Shown here: in pieces, positions 36,840 through 44,925 of the stretch
Position numbering within the stretch: the first letter of the stretch is position 1
Layout of the letters: each line of letters begins with the position of its first letter
Assembly: GCA_965205045.1 (NCBI GenBank)
Contig: OZ242031.1
Coordinates: 2,480,001 to 2,544,000, forward strand
Direction: 5' to 3'
From: UBA6522 sp965205045
Lineage (GTDB): Bacteria > Pseudomonadota > Gammaproteobacteria > Steroidobacterales > Rariloculaceae
Length of the DNA stretch: 64,000 bases
The notes under the pieces: generated by a model
Told to the model about the DNA's origin: nothing
What the model saw: only the letters and a program-made list of their open reading frames with translations
The model's database searches: none
Translations under genes and position numbers: made by a program

Positions 36840-37515
36840 GTCCGGGCGCGGTCGAAATGCATCGGGCATCGGAGGTGCGTCCGGTGTGTAGCTCTTGACG
36901 TCCGCAGGACGTTGACTGAAATGACGTTTCCAACGATCCGCTGCTGACAGGCTCACGGGGGTTGCCTGCAGGGCAAAGCCCGGGCGGCGTATGAGCGGTT
37001 CGAAGTCGTAGGCACTCAGGGAAATTCGTCGTTCCGGGACTGCATGGATGCCTGTCCGAGCATGACCACGGCGACAGCACGGGAGGCTGAATTCAACGTG
37101 GCCGTGAAGATACGTACGGGTACGGGAAACACCGAATCGCAGGATGGCGTCGGCGGGCAATTGGTACGAGACCGCCGGGGACTGCATATGGGATGTGGAA
37201 AGCGGCGAAGGTAAGCCAGCGGTTCAATCGAAGAGCGGATTCGCAACGGCCTGGCAGTCGGCAGGCAAAGCGGGCGAACGGGATACGGCTGGCTCGAGAC
37301 CGAGGGGGTTGGCGCTGTCGAGAAGGCTCATCGGGCGCGACAATTGCCGGCAAAGCCATCGTTGTCGAGCAAGAAGATGCGCCAGACACGCGGTCACGGT
37401 ACCGGTACTGCATTGTCGCGGGGCGTGTATTCCGGCCAAGCGAAGCTCTGTTGGCGTGAATCGGCGCGGAACACCGTGACGCAAACGTTCAGGTCCCGGC
37501 GATCCGGCGGGCGCG
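36840..37515. other. Stretch without a recognisable gene
   Basis: Several overlapping frames are open here on both strands, as expected in GC-rich DNA. None has a convincing start, motif or family resemblance; the longest (minus strand, 36831-37187) is unrecognised. It separates the AAA_25 relic from the exported-protein module. Confidence 0.5.
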
Positions 37516-38136
37516 CTACCCGGTTTCGCCGCCGTCCGCCCCGTCCGGGCGGGTGTCGCCCTCGAAGAGCAGCAGGTCGGCGCGGGCGGGAACGTAGGGC
37601 TCCCTCGCATCGGCGCAGATCATCCGGCCGGCGATGGGCCCGGCGTAGACGATCGTCTCGTCCTGCGGGCCGCCGTCGTAGGGGCCCGGGTGCTCGTACT
37701 CGGCGTACTCGTGGCCGGCGTCCGGGTGGGCCCTGCCGTGGTGGATGAAGCCGTCCGCGGCGCCGCCGTCCCGGGCGAAACCGCAGTTGCGGTATTTCCA
37801 TCCCCCTTCCCAGTCCCCGTCCGCGTCCCACAGGCACATGTCCCAGCGTTGCCCGGTGTGCAGCTCGAAGGTGTAGACCGGCGTTTGCATGTCGCCCGTG
37901 GCGGCGGCGAGGGCTTCGGCCCGCGCGTGGGCGGTGTCGGCGAGCGCCCAGCAGAAGTGCTCGCCGTAGCCGTAGCCGGCGAGTTCGCGGCCCGCGAAGG
38001 CCTCCACCGGAGCCTCCGGTTCCGCCGCCTCCACGCCGGACTGGCCGAAGGCCGGGGAGCCGAGGATGAGGATGGGCGCGGCCGCGATGCCGGCGGCGGC
38101 GCGGTTCATGGCGATGGTGCGGTTCATGGCGGTCAT
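37516..38136 (-). CDS. Small exported partner protein of the microsatellite module (gene 2, intact copy)
   Basis: A 206-residue protein with a signal peptide (GIAAAPILILGSPAFG). The mature part carries the cysteine domain also found at the C-terminus of the two large proteins upstream: GEHFCWALAD, then WDMCLWDADGDWE, then YRNCGF. A second region (HHGRAHPDAGHEYAEYEHPG, later AGRMICADA) is shared with the truncated copy at 40878-40988. Its ATG overlaps the stop of the preceding large gene by four bases (ATGA), so the two are co-translated. No known family; probably periplasmic or surface-associated. Confidence 0.7.
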   Translation of the reverse strand: MTAMNRTIAMNRAAAGIAAAPILILGSPAFGQSGVEAAEPEAPVEAFAGRELAGYGYGEHFCWALADTAHARAEALAAATGDMQTPVYTFELHTGQRWDMCLWDADGDWEGGWKYRNCGFARDGGAADGFIHHGRAHPDAGHEYAEYEHPGPYDGGPQDETIVYAGPIAGRMICADAREPYVPARADLLLFEGDTRPDGADGGETG

Positions 38137-40643
38137 TCGGAGTCCTCCGTCCCGGTGTTGTCGGGGTTGTCGGGGTTGTCGGGCGCGATGCGCAGTCGCC
38201 AGGCGCCGCCTCCGGCGGCCGTTCCGGCGGGAACGACGCAGGCCATCAGCCCGGGCGCGCGTTCCACGGAAATCTCCTCCCGGCCGGCGCCCCGGACCAG
38301 GCTCGCGTGTTCGGGCAGCGCGCCGCCCGCGCCGCGGCAGGAGGCGTAGGCCGGGGCGTCCCTCCAGTTCGGGTCCGGCGCCCACAGGCACAGGTCGAAG
38401 TCCCGCGCGCTGTCGAGCCGGTAGGCCAGGCGCGCGCTCTCGCCGAGCGCGCCCAGCTCGGCGGCCCCGGGCACGAAACAGTACGGCGAACCGATGGCGC
38501 GCGCGCGCCGGCCGATCACCGGCGGCTGGGCGCGGCGGTTTCCCCGGCCCGGTTCCGCGGCCGGGCCCGGGACGCCCGGGACCGCCGCCGGCGCCCCGCC
38601 ATGGCCCGGCGGGACGCCGCCGCCATGCTCCCCGGGCGCAGCGTCCTCCCCGTCCGATGCCGTCGGCGGGCCGCGCCGCCCCTCCTCGCCGGAACCCGGC
38701 GGGGTCCCCTCTTCGGGCGTCCCCGCCGCCGCCGGCGCCGCGGCCGCGGCCGGCGCCCCGGCCACCTCGATGCGGTAGGTCGTCGTGCCGCCCGCCATCA
38801 CCCACAGCTCGGTCGCGCCGCCGTCCGGCGCCAGCGCCAGCTCCACCGCCGTGCCCGAGGGCCGCACCCGCACCGGGCGCGTGAAGGTCGTCCCGCCCCG
38901 GCGCGAGCCCGCGAACACGCTCGCCCCGCCGTCCCAGCGCGGCGCCAGCGTCACGCGCGCCGTCCCCGCCGGCACCGACGCCCGGTACGACAGCACATCC
39001 GTCGAGAAGGCCGGGCTCAGCGCCACCGCCCCCGAACCGGCCGCGAGCGCGAGCCCGGTCACGGTCTGCGCGTCGCGCTCCTGCGTCCTCGCCGCGTTCT
39101 GCTCGTCAATGACAATGACGGTCACCCGGGCGCCCAGGTAATCCGCCGGGACCTCCGGCGAGTCGACGCCGTGGTCGACGTGCAGGACCTCGTTGCGGGA
39201 GTCCGCGTCCCTTCCGGCGCTGACCGTGAACGTTATCGGGCCCGTGTCTCCCGCCTCGACCCGGATCCGCCCGGGAGAGACCGCGATCGCGCCGGGGTCG
39301 CTGTCGCCGGGGACGCTGACGCGCGGGGAAATGTACGCGGCGTCCCCGAGCGGCTCCTTCAGGCGGACGGTGTAGGTCGCGCTGGCGCCCTCCTCCACCG
39401 ACACCTGGCCCGGGGAAGCGGCCAGATATTTGCAGTCGTCGTCGATGATTTCGATCGAGATCACCAGGCCATGGTGCCGGTCCTGCCGGTCCCAGCCTCC
39501 CCAGTCGGGACCGCCGCCGCTGCCGTAATGCCTGATCCAGTACCGGGTGCCGGGCGGCGACTTGCACTCGTTGTCGTCCACCGCGGTGAGCCCGACCGAT
39601 TTGGCCTGCTGCCAGTCCCCGCTCAGGTAGTTGGGGTGCGGGGCGGCTTTCCAGGTGACCGCGTTGTGGATCGTGAGCAGGCTGTTGTCGACGTTGGGGT
39701 AGTCGCTGCCGTCCGGTCGGACGTTGTGGTGTCGCGGCGTGATGGTCAGATCCGCGGTGGGCGGCTGGTGGATCACGATGCCGTAGGTGATCGATGCGCC
39801 CTCGGCGATCTTCATGCGTCCGGGTCCCATCGGGTGGAACCCGTCGACGGACATGCTGCCGGCGCGGCCCAGCGAGGCATGCGCCAGCCTCACCGCGACC
39901 TGCTGGTTCTCGGTCCATTGCGGGTTGACATTCCAGTTGTGCCAACCGGTCAAGGAAAATGTACCAACGGTCAGCCGCGTATTGCCGAGATGCAACACCA
40001 TCCCGGCAAACTTCGAACCTGGGTTCGGGGCCGGTGTAACCGCGTCCGGTTGTACCCCGCCCAACTTCAACGATACCCTACCATTGTTGTAATAAAGGTT
40101 TTCGACGGTATATCTCTCACCGTTGTGCTCGAGTTCATCGTCCGTGAGCGCCGAGGGGCAGCCAGAGTTATCGCAGCCGAGATACGCCCCGTCGTCATCG
40201 ATATCTTCGACTGTCAGCGTCGCCGACCAGATCTGGGACTGCGCCTGGGCGGGCGCGGCCGCGAACAGGCCGAGCGCGCCGAGCAGCAGCGCGAGGACGG
40301 GGAGCAGCGCGGGGCGGCGCCACGGGGACCCGGCCCGGCGCGAGACCGCCGGAGCGGCGCCATGGCCGCCGGACGATCCGGTCCGTAGGGTGAGATGTGA
40401 GAGGGGGTTGCGTGCGCGCCCTCGATGGGCGGCGGCCGGTTCAGGCGGGCCAGCCTCCCGCCGGGCGCAACTCATGTCGCTGCCCGATGGGCCGATGGGC
40501 CGATGGGCCGATGGGCCGATGGGCCGATGGGCCGATGGGCCGATGGGCCGATGGGCCGATGGGCCGATGGGCCGATGGGCCGAATTATCGCGCCGGCGCG
40601 CCGCGCCTGTCAACCCCTGCAACGGAACGAACGTCGATGTCAT
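38133..40643 (-). CDS. Large exported beta-domain protein preceded by/containing an octanucleotide repeat (gene 1, intact copy)
   Basis: From ATG 40643 (AGGGGCAGG upstream) the protein has 836 residues and is translated through a 12-unit 8-bp repeat as four copies of HRPIGPSA. From ATG 40475, after the repeat, it has 780. A hydrophobic export segment (LLPVLALLLGALGLFAAAPAQA) follows after a long basic leader. The mature part has a WSATLTV-type beta domain, a Calx-beta-like region (VSVEEGASATYTVRLKEPLG), a cadherin-like beta sandwich (FSTDVLSYRASVPAGTARVT), a Gly/Pro linker and a C-terminal cysteine domain (PYCFVPG, DFDLCLWAPDPNW, YASCRG, LMACVVP). It is coupled to the next gene by ATGA. Probably a surface protein under phase control. 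Confidence 0.72.
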   Translation of the reverse strand: MTSTFVPLQGLTGAARRRDNSAHRPIGPSAHRPIGPSAHRPIGPSAHRPIGPSGSDMSCARREAGPPEPAAAHRGRARNPLSHLTLRTGSSGGHGAAPAVSRRAGSPWRRPALLPVLALLLGALGLFAAAPAQAQSQIWSATLTVEDIDDDGAYLGCDNSGCPSALTDDELEHNGERYTVENLYYNNGRVSLKLGGVQPDAVTPAPNPGSKFAGMVLHLGNTRLTVGTFSLTGWHNWNVNPQWTENQQVAVRLAHASLGRAGSMSVDGFHPMGPGRMKIAEGASITYGIVIHQPPTADLTITPRHHNVRPDGSDYPNVDNSLLTIHNAVTWKAAPHPNYLSGDWQQAKSVGLTAVDDNECKSPPGTRYWIRHYGSGGGPDWGGWDRQDRHHGLVISIEIIDDDCKYLAASPGQVSVEEGASATYTVRLKEPLGDAAYISPRVSVPGDSDPGAIAVSPGRIRVEAGDTGPITFTVSAGRDADSRNEVLHVDHGVDSPEVPADYLGARVTVIVIDEQNAARTQERDAQTVTGLALAAGSGAVALSPAFSTDVLSYRASVPAGTARVTLAPRWDGGASVFAGSRRGGTTFTRPVRVRPSGTAVELALAPDGGATELWVMAGGTTTYRIEVAGAPAAAAAPAAAGTPEEGTPPGSGEEGRRGPPTASDGEDAAPGEHGGGVPPGHGGAPAAVPGVPGPAAEPGRGNRRAQPPVIGRRARAIGSPYCFVPGAAELGALGESARLAYRLDSARDFDLCLWAPDPNWRDAPAYASCRGAGGALPEHASLVRGAGREEISVERAPGLMACVVPAGTAAGGGAWRLRIAPDNPDNPDNTGTEDSE
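40484..40579. repeat. Octanucleotide microsatellite (CCGATGGG)x12
   Basis: Twelve perfect 8-bp units. On the minus strand they lie between ATG 40643 and ATG 40475 of the large exported gene. Because 8 is not a multiple of 3, each gain or loss of a unit shifts the frame of any product started at 40643. With 12 units (96 bases) that frame is in phase with the gene. The repeat begins four bases after a GATAAT hexamer. Confidence 0.95.
40584..40613 (-). promoter_or_regulatory. Promoter-like element abutting the octanucleotide repeat
   Basis: On the minus strand TTGACA (40613-40608) and GATAAT (40589-40584) are 18 bases apart. Transcription would begin inside the first repeat units, so the repeat would form the 5' leader for translation from ATG 40475. 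Confidence 0.5.
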
Positions 40644-40683
40644 GACCTGCCCCTCGAGACACTGGCAATCAATGCGGCTTGGC

Positions 40684-40711
40684 ATTATAACGGAATCCGC
40701 CTGCCCCGCAA
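40684..40711 (-). promoter_or_regulatory. Promoter-like element upstream of ATG 40643
   Basis: TTGCGG (40711-40706) and a perfect TATAAT (40689-40684) are 16 bases apart on the minus strand, about 40 bases before ATG 40643. The sequence around the hexamer (GTTATAAT) recurs next to the pentanucleotide repeat at 42397-42402. Confidence 0.5.
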
Positions 40712-40877
40712 TGCGAATTTCAAGCCCCTGCCCCGGCCAACGCCCCGCCGTTTCGCTCCCGGGCGGCCGGTTCGAATTCGCCCGCGGCGAAGGCAAGGAC
40801 ACGGGGGCCGGTCGGGGCGGAGCGTCCGAGGCGATGAGTCGCGGGCGAACTGCTCCGCGTGCCCGTTGGCGGCGCCG

Positions 40878-40988
40878 GCCGTGGGGGCCCGGGTGCTCGT
40901 ACCCGGCGTACTCGAGGCCGGCGTCCGGGTGGACCCGGCCGTGGATCAAGCCGCTCGCGGCGCCGGGGATGCGGTTCGCGGCGTTCAT
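40878..40988 (-). pseudogene. Truncated copy of the small partner gene (gene 2')
   Basis: ATG at 40988 overlaps the stop of the upstream large gene by four bases, exactly as in the intact module. After about 12 codons the sequence GLIHGRVHPDAGLEYAGYEH matches the corresponding part of the intact partner (HHGRAHPDAGHEYAEYEH). The signal peptide and the cysteine domain are missing, so an internal deletion has removed most of the gene. Confidence 0.65.
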
Positions 40989-42151
40989 TCGGGGTTCTCC
41001 GGGGCGGGGTTCTCCGGGGCGGGGTTCTCCGTCTCGGGGTTGTCGGGCGCGATGCGCAGCAGCCAATCGCCGCCCTCTTCTCCGGTGGGCACGACGCAGG
41101 CCATCAGCCCCGCCGCGCGCTCGGCGGACAGCGCTTTTTCGCCGGCGGGTTCGATGGGGGCGGCGCCGCCGGCGGGTCCGGCGCCGACTTCGGGGGTTGA
41201 GCGCCTGGGGAACGCCCCGCCCGCGCCGCGGCAGGAGGCGTAGGCGGGGGCGTCCTGCCAGTTTTCGTCCGCGTCCCACAGGCACAGGTCGAAATCCTTC
41301 CCGCCGTCGAGCCGGTAGGCCAGGTGCGTGCTCTCGCCGAGGGCGTCCAGTTCGGCGGACTCGGGAACGAAGCAGTACGGCGAATCGATGGCGCGCGCGC
41401 GCCGGCCGACGACCGGCGTGGCGCTCGCCCCGGTGTCGGGCGGATCGATGTCGATGCCGCCTCCGCCGGGGTCCGTGCCGCCGGGGTCCGTGCCGCCGGG
41501 TTCGCGGGCCGTGGAGTCCGCGATGGTCACCACCACCCAATGCCGGGCGTGCGCCCTCACCTCCCGCGGAAGCGATTCCAGCGCCATCTCCACCGTGAAG
41601 GTCTCGTCCTCGGCGTCCCCGTCGCGCGCCGTCGCGACCTCGGCCGCGCCGACAGTGGACCCGGCCGGGTCGTCGCCGTCGTCGGCGTCGCCGTCGGCGA
41701 TGGTCACCGTCACCGAGGCGGGCGTGCCCGCCGACACCGTGGAGGGCAGCGAACCCAGCGCCACCGTGAAGGTCTCGTCCTCGTCGTCGCCGTCGTGCGC
41801 CGTCGTGACCGTGCCCGTGCCGGAGGCGGACCCGGCCGGGATGCGGATGGAGGCGAGCGCGCCGAAGTCGCCGGGCTCCGCCGTGCCCGCGGTCAGCGTC
41901 ACCGGAATCGTCACTTCGGCCGCCAGCGCCTCGGACAGCGTCGCGGTCACCGTCACCGGGGAGCCCTCCGCCACCGTGGCCGGGGAGGCCGACAGCCGCA
42001 CCGCGGGGACGGCCGGGGGGCGGGGGTCGGAGATGGTCACCGTCGTCTCGCTGCCCGCGTTGGGCACTTCGTAGGGCGGGTCCGCGCCGGCGGCGGGGGC
42101 GCTCAGCAGGAAGGACGCGGTCTCCTCGCCCTCCGCGGCCCCGTCCGCCAC
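40985..42151 (-). pseudogene. Second large beta-domain protein, 5'-truncated (gene 1')
   Basis: About 388 codons from a GTG at 42151. A Calx-beta domain (SPATVAEGSPVTVTATLSEA) is followed by the tail of another, then a Gly/Asp/Pro linker with GGTDP repeats and the same cysteine domain as the intact copy (PYCFVPES, DFDLCLWDADENW, YASCRG, LMACVVPTG). It ends in repeated ENPAPENP. No signal peptide exists, and an in-frame stop at about 42209 separates it from the upstream microsatellite, so it looks disabled in this genome. Its stop overlaps the start of the truncated partner gene. Confidence 0.65.
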
Positions 42152-42237
42152 GGCGGGGCGGCTGCGGCGCGGGCGCGGCGGCCCCGGCTGGCGGACCGGG
42201 CCACGGGGTCAGGCCTCGGACTGGAATGCCGGCTGCC

Positions 42238-42392
42238 GGCTCGGCTCGGCTCGGCTCGGCTCGGCTCGGCTCGGCTCGGCTCGGCTCGGCTCGGCTCGGC
42301 TCGGCTCGGCTCGGCTCGGCTCGGCTCGGCTCGGCTCGGCTCGGCTCGGCTCGGCTCGGCTCGGCTCGGCTCGGCTCGGCTCGGCTCGGCTC
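42238..42392. repeat. Pentanucleotide microsatellite (GGCTC)x31
   Basis: Thirty-one uninterrupted 5-bp units (155 bases). In the minus-strand frames it reads as RAEPS repeats. Five is not a multiple of three, so copy-number change shifts frame. In the present state the frames that start upstream (for example ATG 42446) do not enter the frame of the downstream beta-domain gene. Such a perfect tract implies recent expansion; an assembly error in copy number is possible. Confidence 0.95.
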
Positions 42393-42396
42393 GGCA

Positions 42397-42428
42397 ATTA
42401 TAACCGAATTCCAAGCCGGGATTGTCAC
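42397..42428 (-). promoter_or_regulatory. -10-like TATAAT abutting the pentanucleotide repeat
   Basis: A perfect TATAAT (42402-42397, minus strand) lies four bases before the repeat. A -35 is poor: GACAAT at 18 bases or GTGACA (42428-42423) at 20. The surrounding GGTTATAATTGCC resembles GTTATAATGCC upstream of the other module copy. Confidence 0.4.
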
Positions 42429-42446
42429 GGACTCGTTGACCTTCAT

Positions 42447-42787
42447 GCTCGATCCCCCCGCCTCGCGTCATCCCTTTCCGCTTATTGCGGATGCCCGTAT
42501 ATTCACCGCAAAGCGCGGCCCCTGTCAATCTCAAGGCGCGGCCTTGTCAATCGCCCGCCAAGCCATCGCCAGCCTTCTCCATGCCCTGGGCCAGGGCTTG
42601 TATCAACGTCGTCGGTGCCCCGGGATAGAGGTACTTTCAATACCGGTCCCGACGCCGCCTGCGGTTCAAGTCAACCTCTCCGTTCAGGTTCATGTCGGTA
42701 TTGGATTGGACTCGGCAGCAGATGAAGATCGAAGGTTGTTGAACGTGCAACGGCGCGCGGCTGCACCGGGTCCGCCGCTCCCGGTGC
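42447..42787. other. Intergenic stretch, nothing recognised
   Basis: About 340 bases between the pentanucleotide region and the next minus-strand gene. Only short chance frames; one upstream in-frame ATG (42446) and others lead into the microsatellite. Confidence 0.5.
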
Positions 42788-43390
42788 CTATTCGGCAAGG
42801 GGCCGTTCCGCGCTTTCAAGAAATCCCGCCAGCTCCGGATGCCGTACCTTCCATCGCTGTTCTATCGATGCTCTTTCGGACGCGCTGTACGCAGCCTCGA
42901 AGTCCCGTTGCATGATCTGAAGCGCTTGCCCGGGCGTCACGATTTCTCCGGTGCGGTTATCGTTCGCCGTGATGTCGGTGCGGCCCAGGTGCGAAATGTA
43001 CCGATAATGAACGAACAGGGTCAGGTATGAGCCGTCCCGGCGCGCGTAGCATTCCTGAGCTAGTTCCCCGTTGAAATAGAGTTCCCAATGAGTCGTGCAG
43101 CCCATGAGGTCGAACAGGGCGAGCACAGCACCGGTGCGGGTGCCGTCCGGGATTTCCTCGCCCCGAACCGTGGAATCGTAGAAAGGGGCCGGCGGGCGCT
43201 CCGGGCCCGCGCTGCGCAGGACGGCTCGGTCAGAAAAAACCTCGGCAATGGGCACATCCGGCAATTGAGGAAAGCCAACGGCCGGCTCCGGTTGCGGCGG
43301 CGGGAAATACATTCTCGCTTGTTCCCAGAGGCTCCAGAGCACTGCGCCGGCAAGGCCGCCGATGAGGAGGTTTCTCCAATCCGTTTTCAT
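42788..43390 (-). CDS. Membrane-anchored protein of unknown function
   Basis: A 200-residue protein: an N-terminal anchor (LLIGGLAGAVLWSLWEQA), a proline-rich linker, then a soluble part with DLMGCTTHWELYFNGELAQE and a helical C-terminus. ATG at 43390. No family recognised. It is a single gene with normal composition. Confidence 0.62.
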   Translation of the reverse strand: MKTDWRNLLIGGLAGAVLWSLWEQARMYFPPPQPEPAVGFPQLPDVPIAEVFSDRAVLRSAGPERPPAPFYDSTVRGEEIPDGTRTGAVLALFDLMGCTTHWELYFNGELAQECYARRDGSYLTLFVHYRYISHLGRTDITANDNRTGEIVTPGQALQIMQRDFEAAYSASERASIEQRWKVRHPELAGFLESAERPLAE

Positions 43391-43689
43391 TGCAGGTCAA
43401 GATACTACGGTGAGCGCCGAAATGTCACGATGCCTCCGGCCGCAATCGCTGGGCGAGGGCGCCAGCCGGACTCTGGCCGGTGACGGCGCCGACAATACCC
43501 TGAATGGGGAATGGCCCTGCCCGATCGTGCTCAAGCGCATTGTCGGGCGGCATTCCGACGTCGGAAACCGGCATTGGGGCCGATTTTCGGCCGATATCGG
43601 CGAAATCGAGGAATGACCGGACATCTTGATGCGGGCGCCAGTGCCGCGTGCGGGCCTTGGGAGCATTCACCTGTCCAGCTCGATCTCCA

Positions 43690-43776
43690 GTGTGCCGTGG
43701 TAAGGCACCATTCCTTAGCGGGTGCAAATCCCGCCCGGCAATTGTCGCTCCAGCCGGTAGCAGTCGGAGCGGATGG
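43690..43776 (+). ncRNA. Possible group II intron 5' (domain I) relic
   Basis: The segment begins GTGTGCC, fitting the group II 5' consensus GUGYG. It folds into consecutive stems: GTGCC/GGCAC, GCGGG/CCCGC around TGCAAAT, and GCTCC/GGAGC around a GGTAGCAG loop. The GGGTGCAAATCCC element is common in intron domain I. No reverse transcriptase or domain V was seen, so at most the 5' end remains. A degenerate tRNA-like sequence is the alternative. Confidence 0.3.
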
Positions 43777-43807
43777 TAGAGGTAACGAAATCGTCTGAAG
43801 CACTTCG

Positions 43808-44002
43808 ATGAAAAGGGCCGCCTTGGGCGTGGTCGTGTTCGCCGCATTGAACCTAACGCTCGGGGCCGGGTTGTGCTTCCTGGGATTCAGGCTGCTCTTC
43901 GTCGGGGGGTGGAAGAACAGGTTGATGGGCCTGATGATCGTCGTCGCGGGCGCGGGGCTTGCGATCGGCGGAGCGATGATGATCGCAGGACTGGACCGGT
44001 GA
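43808..44002 (+). CDS. Small two-segment membrane protein A
   Basis: A 64-residue protein with two hydrophobic segments (VVVFAALNLTLGAGLCFLGF and MGLMIVVAGAGLAIGGAMMI) around a basic WKNRL loop. ATG at 43808. First of three small membrane proteins in a row on this strand. Function unknown. Confidence 0.55.
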   Translation: MKRAALGVVVFAALNLTLGAGLCFLGFRLLFVGGWKNRLMGLMIVVAGAGLAIGGAMMIAGLDR

Positions 44003-44112
44003 ACGTGCGGGCCGATACGGTCGAGGCTCCGATGGTGGCACGCCGCGGCGGGTTGCGCCGTCGTTGCGCCACAGGGTAGGCTGCGGCGCGTTTTGTGCGG
44101 ACGGGGCGGACC

Positions 44113-44280
44113 ATGGGCGTGATGTTCAATGTCATCCTGGGCATCGCCGTGGCGGTGCTGGGCGTGTTGCTCGTGCACGAGCGCCGGTTCGGGCAGGTCC
44201 TCACCGGCGCGCCGTGCCTGGCGGTGGGCGCATACCCGGTGTTCGACGGATCGTTCACGATCAACGGTCTGCTTCACTGA
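44113..44280 (+). CDS. Small membrane protein B
   Basis: A 55-residue protein with one clear hydrophobic segment (MFNVILGIAVAVLGVLLV), a short HERRFGQ loop and a second weaker one. ATG at 44113 with a G-rich stretch upstream. It lies about 110 bases after protein A. Confidence 0.5.
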   Translation: MGVMFNVILGIAVAVLGVLLVHERRFGQVLTGAPCLAVGAYPVFDGSFTINGLLH

Positions 44281-44406
44281 TCGTCGGGCGGGCCTGGCGA
44301 GGCCCGTGCCCGCGTCCCGGTCAGGAGTCCGGCTTGCGCTGTACGCGGATGAAGCCGCCGGGGCACGGCGATACAAACGGTCTCGACTCAGGATAGGGGG
44401 CACACC

Positions 44407-44643
44407 ATGATGGACGCGGTGCCGAACCCGGTGCTTGGCGTGGCGCTGGGCGCCGCAGGCTGGTGGCTGCTGGTTTTTCGCCGGCGTCCGGTGGCGTGGG
44501 TCGGTGCGATGTGCTTCGTCTCCGCGGTGTGTCTTTTCGTGAGCGCAGCGATCACCGTGCTGGGCAGGCCCGCCGCATTGAATGTCATCGCTGCGGCGGG
44601 CGCTGCAATGGCGGCGGGCGGGGTATTCGCGGAGATGGAATGA
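44407..44643 (+). CDS. Small membrane protein C
   Basis: A 78-residue protein with three hydrophobic stretches (VLGVALGAAGWWLLVF, VGAMCFVSAVCLFVSAAITV, ALNVIAAAGAAMAAGG) separated by a basic RRRP loop. ATG at 44407 has AGGATAGG upstream. Similar in style to proteins A and B, suggesting a small tandem family. Confidence 0.55.
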   Translation: MMDAVPNPVLGVALGAAGWWLLVFRRRPVAWVGAMCFVSAVCLFVSAAITVLGRPAALNVIAAAGAAMAAGGVFAEME

Positions 44644-44814
44644 GGCCGTTGAGGGCGGTGTTCCGGGTGCCTGCATCGATCGAACATGGCACACGAAAAC
44701 GGGCCGATCAATGGCCTTGTCGCCGCTCGCGCCGCGGTGTTGTCAGGGTGTTGATTCGGAGAAAAGGCGGTCAGTCGTTGGAGGCGGGAGAAATAGTATA
44801 ACCTAATGATTATA

Positions 44815-44925
44815 TTAGTATTTTATGGCCTGAAAGACTGCAGGACAAATGGTCTGGCGACCCGATTGATGGGTGACGTCGGTGCCGAGGCGGCCGATGA
44901 CTTCTGCTCTGTTCAAACCAAACAT
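44815..44925 (-). pseudogene. Single-stranded DNA-binding protein (ssb) 5' relic
   Basis: An ATG at 44925 with AAGGAG at an ideal distance starts MFGLNRAEVIGRLGTDVTHQ, which matches the N-terminus of element-type SSB proteins. The frame ends after 36 codons in an AT-rich patch without the OB-fold core. It indicates a plasmid or integrative element that once carried ssb. Confidence 0.6.

Noticed and set aside
36831..37187. 118-residue minus-strand ORF
   Set aside because: No recognisable family, no Shine-Dalgarno, and competing frames of equal quality.
37344..37748. Arginine-rich plus-strand ORF
   Set aside because: Antisense shadow of the GC-rich exported-protein gene; no motif or start signal.
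40484..40579. Reading the octamer tract as a CRISPR or tandem-repeat array
   Set aside because: Units are contiguous without spacers; it is a simple microsatellite.
38133..42446. A single 1437-codon minus-strand frame covering both module copies
   Set aside because: Across 40985-42151 it is out of frame with the clear Calx-beta and cysteine-domain coding; it stays open only because the DNA is GC-rich.
43690..43740. tRNA-like pattern (TGCCG...CGGCA acceptor-like ends, GGTAAGGCACC, a T-arm-like stem)
   Set aside because: Too short for a tRNA, no anticodon arm, and the T-loop lacks the conserved TTC; kept only as an alternative to the intron reading.
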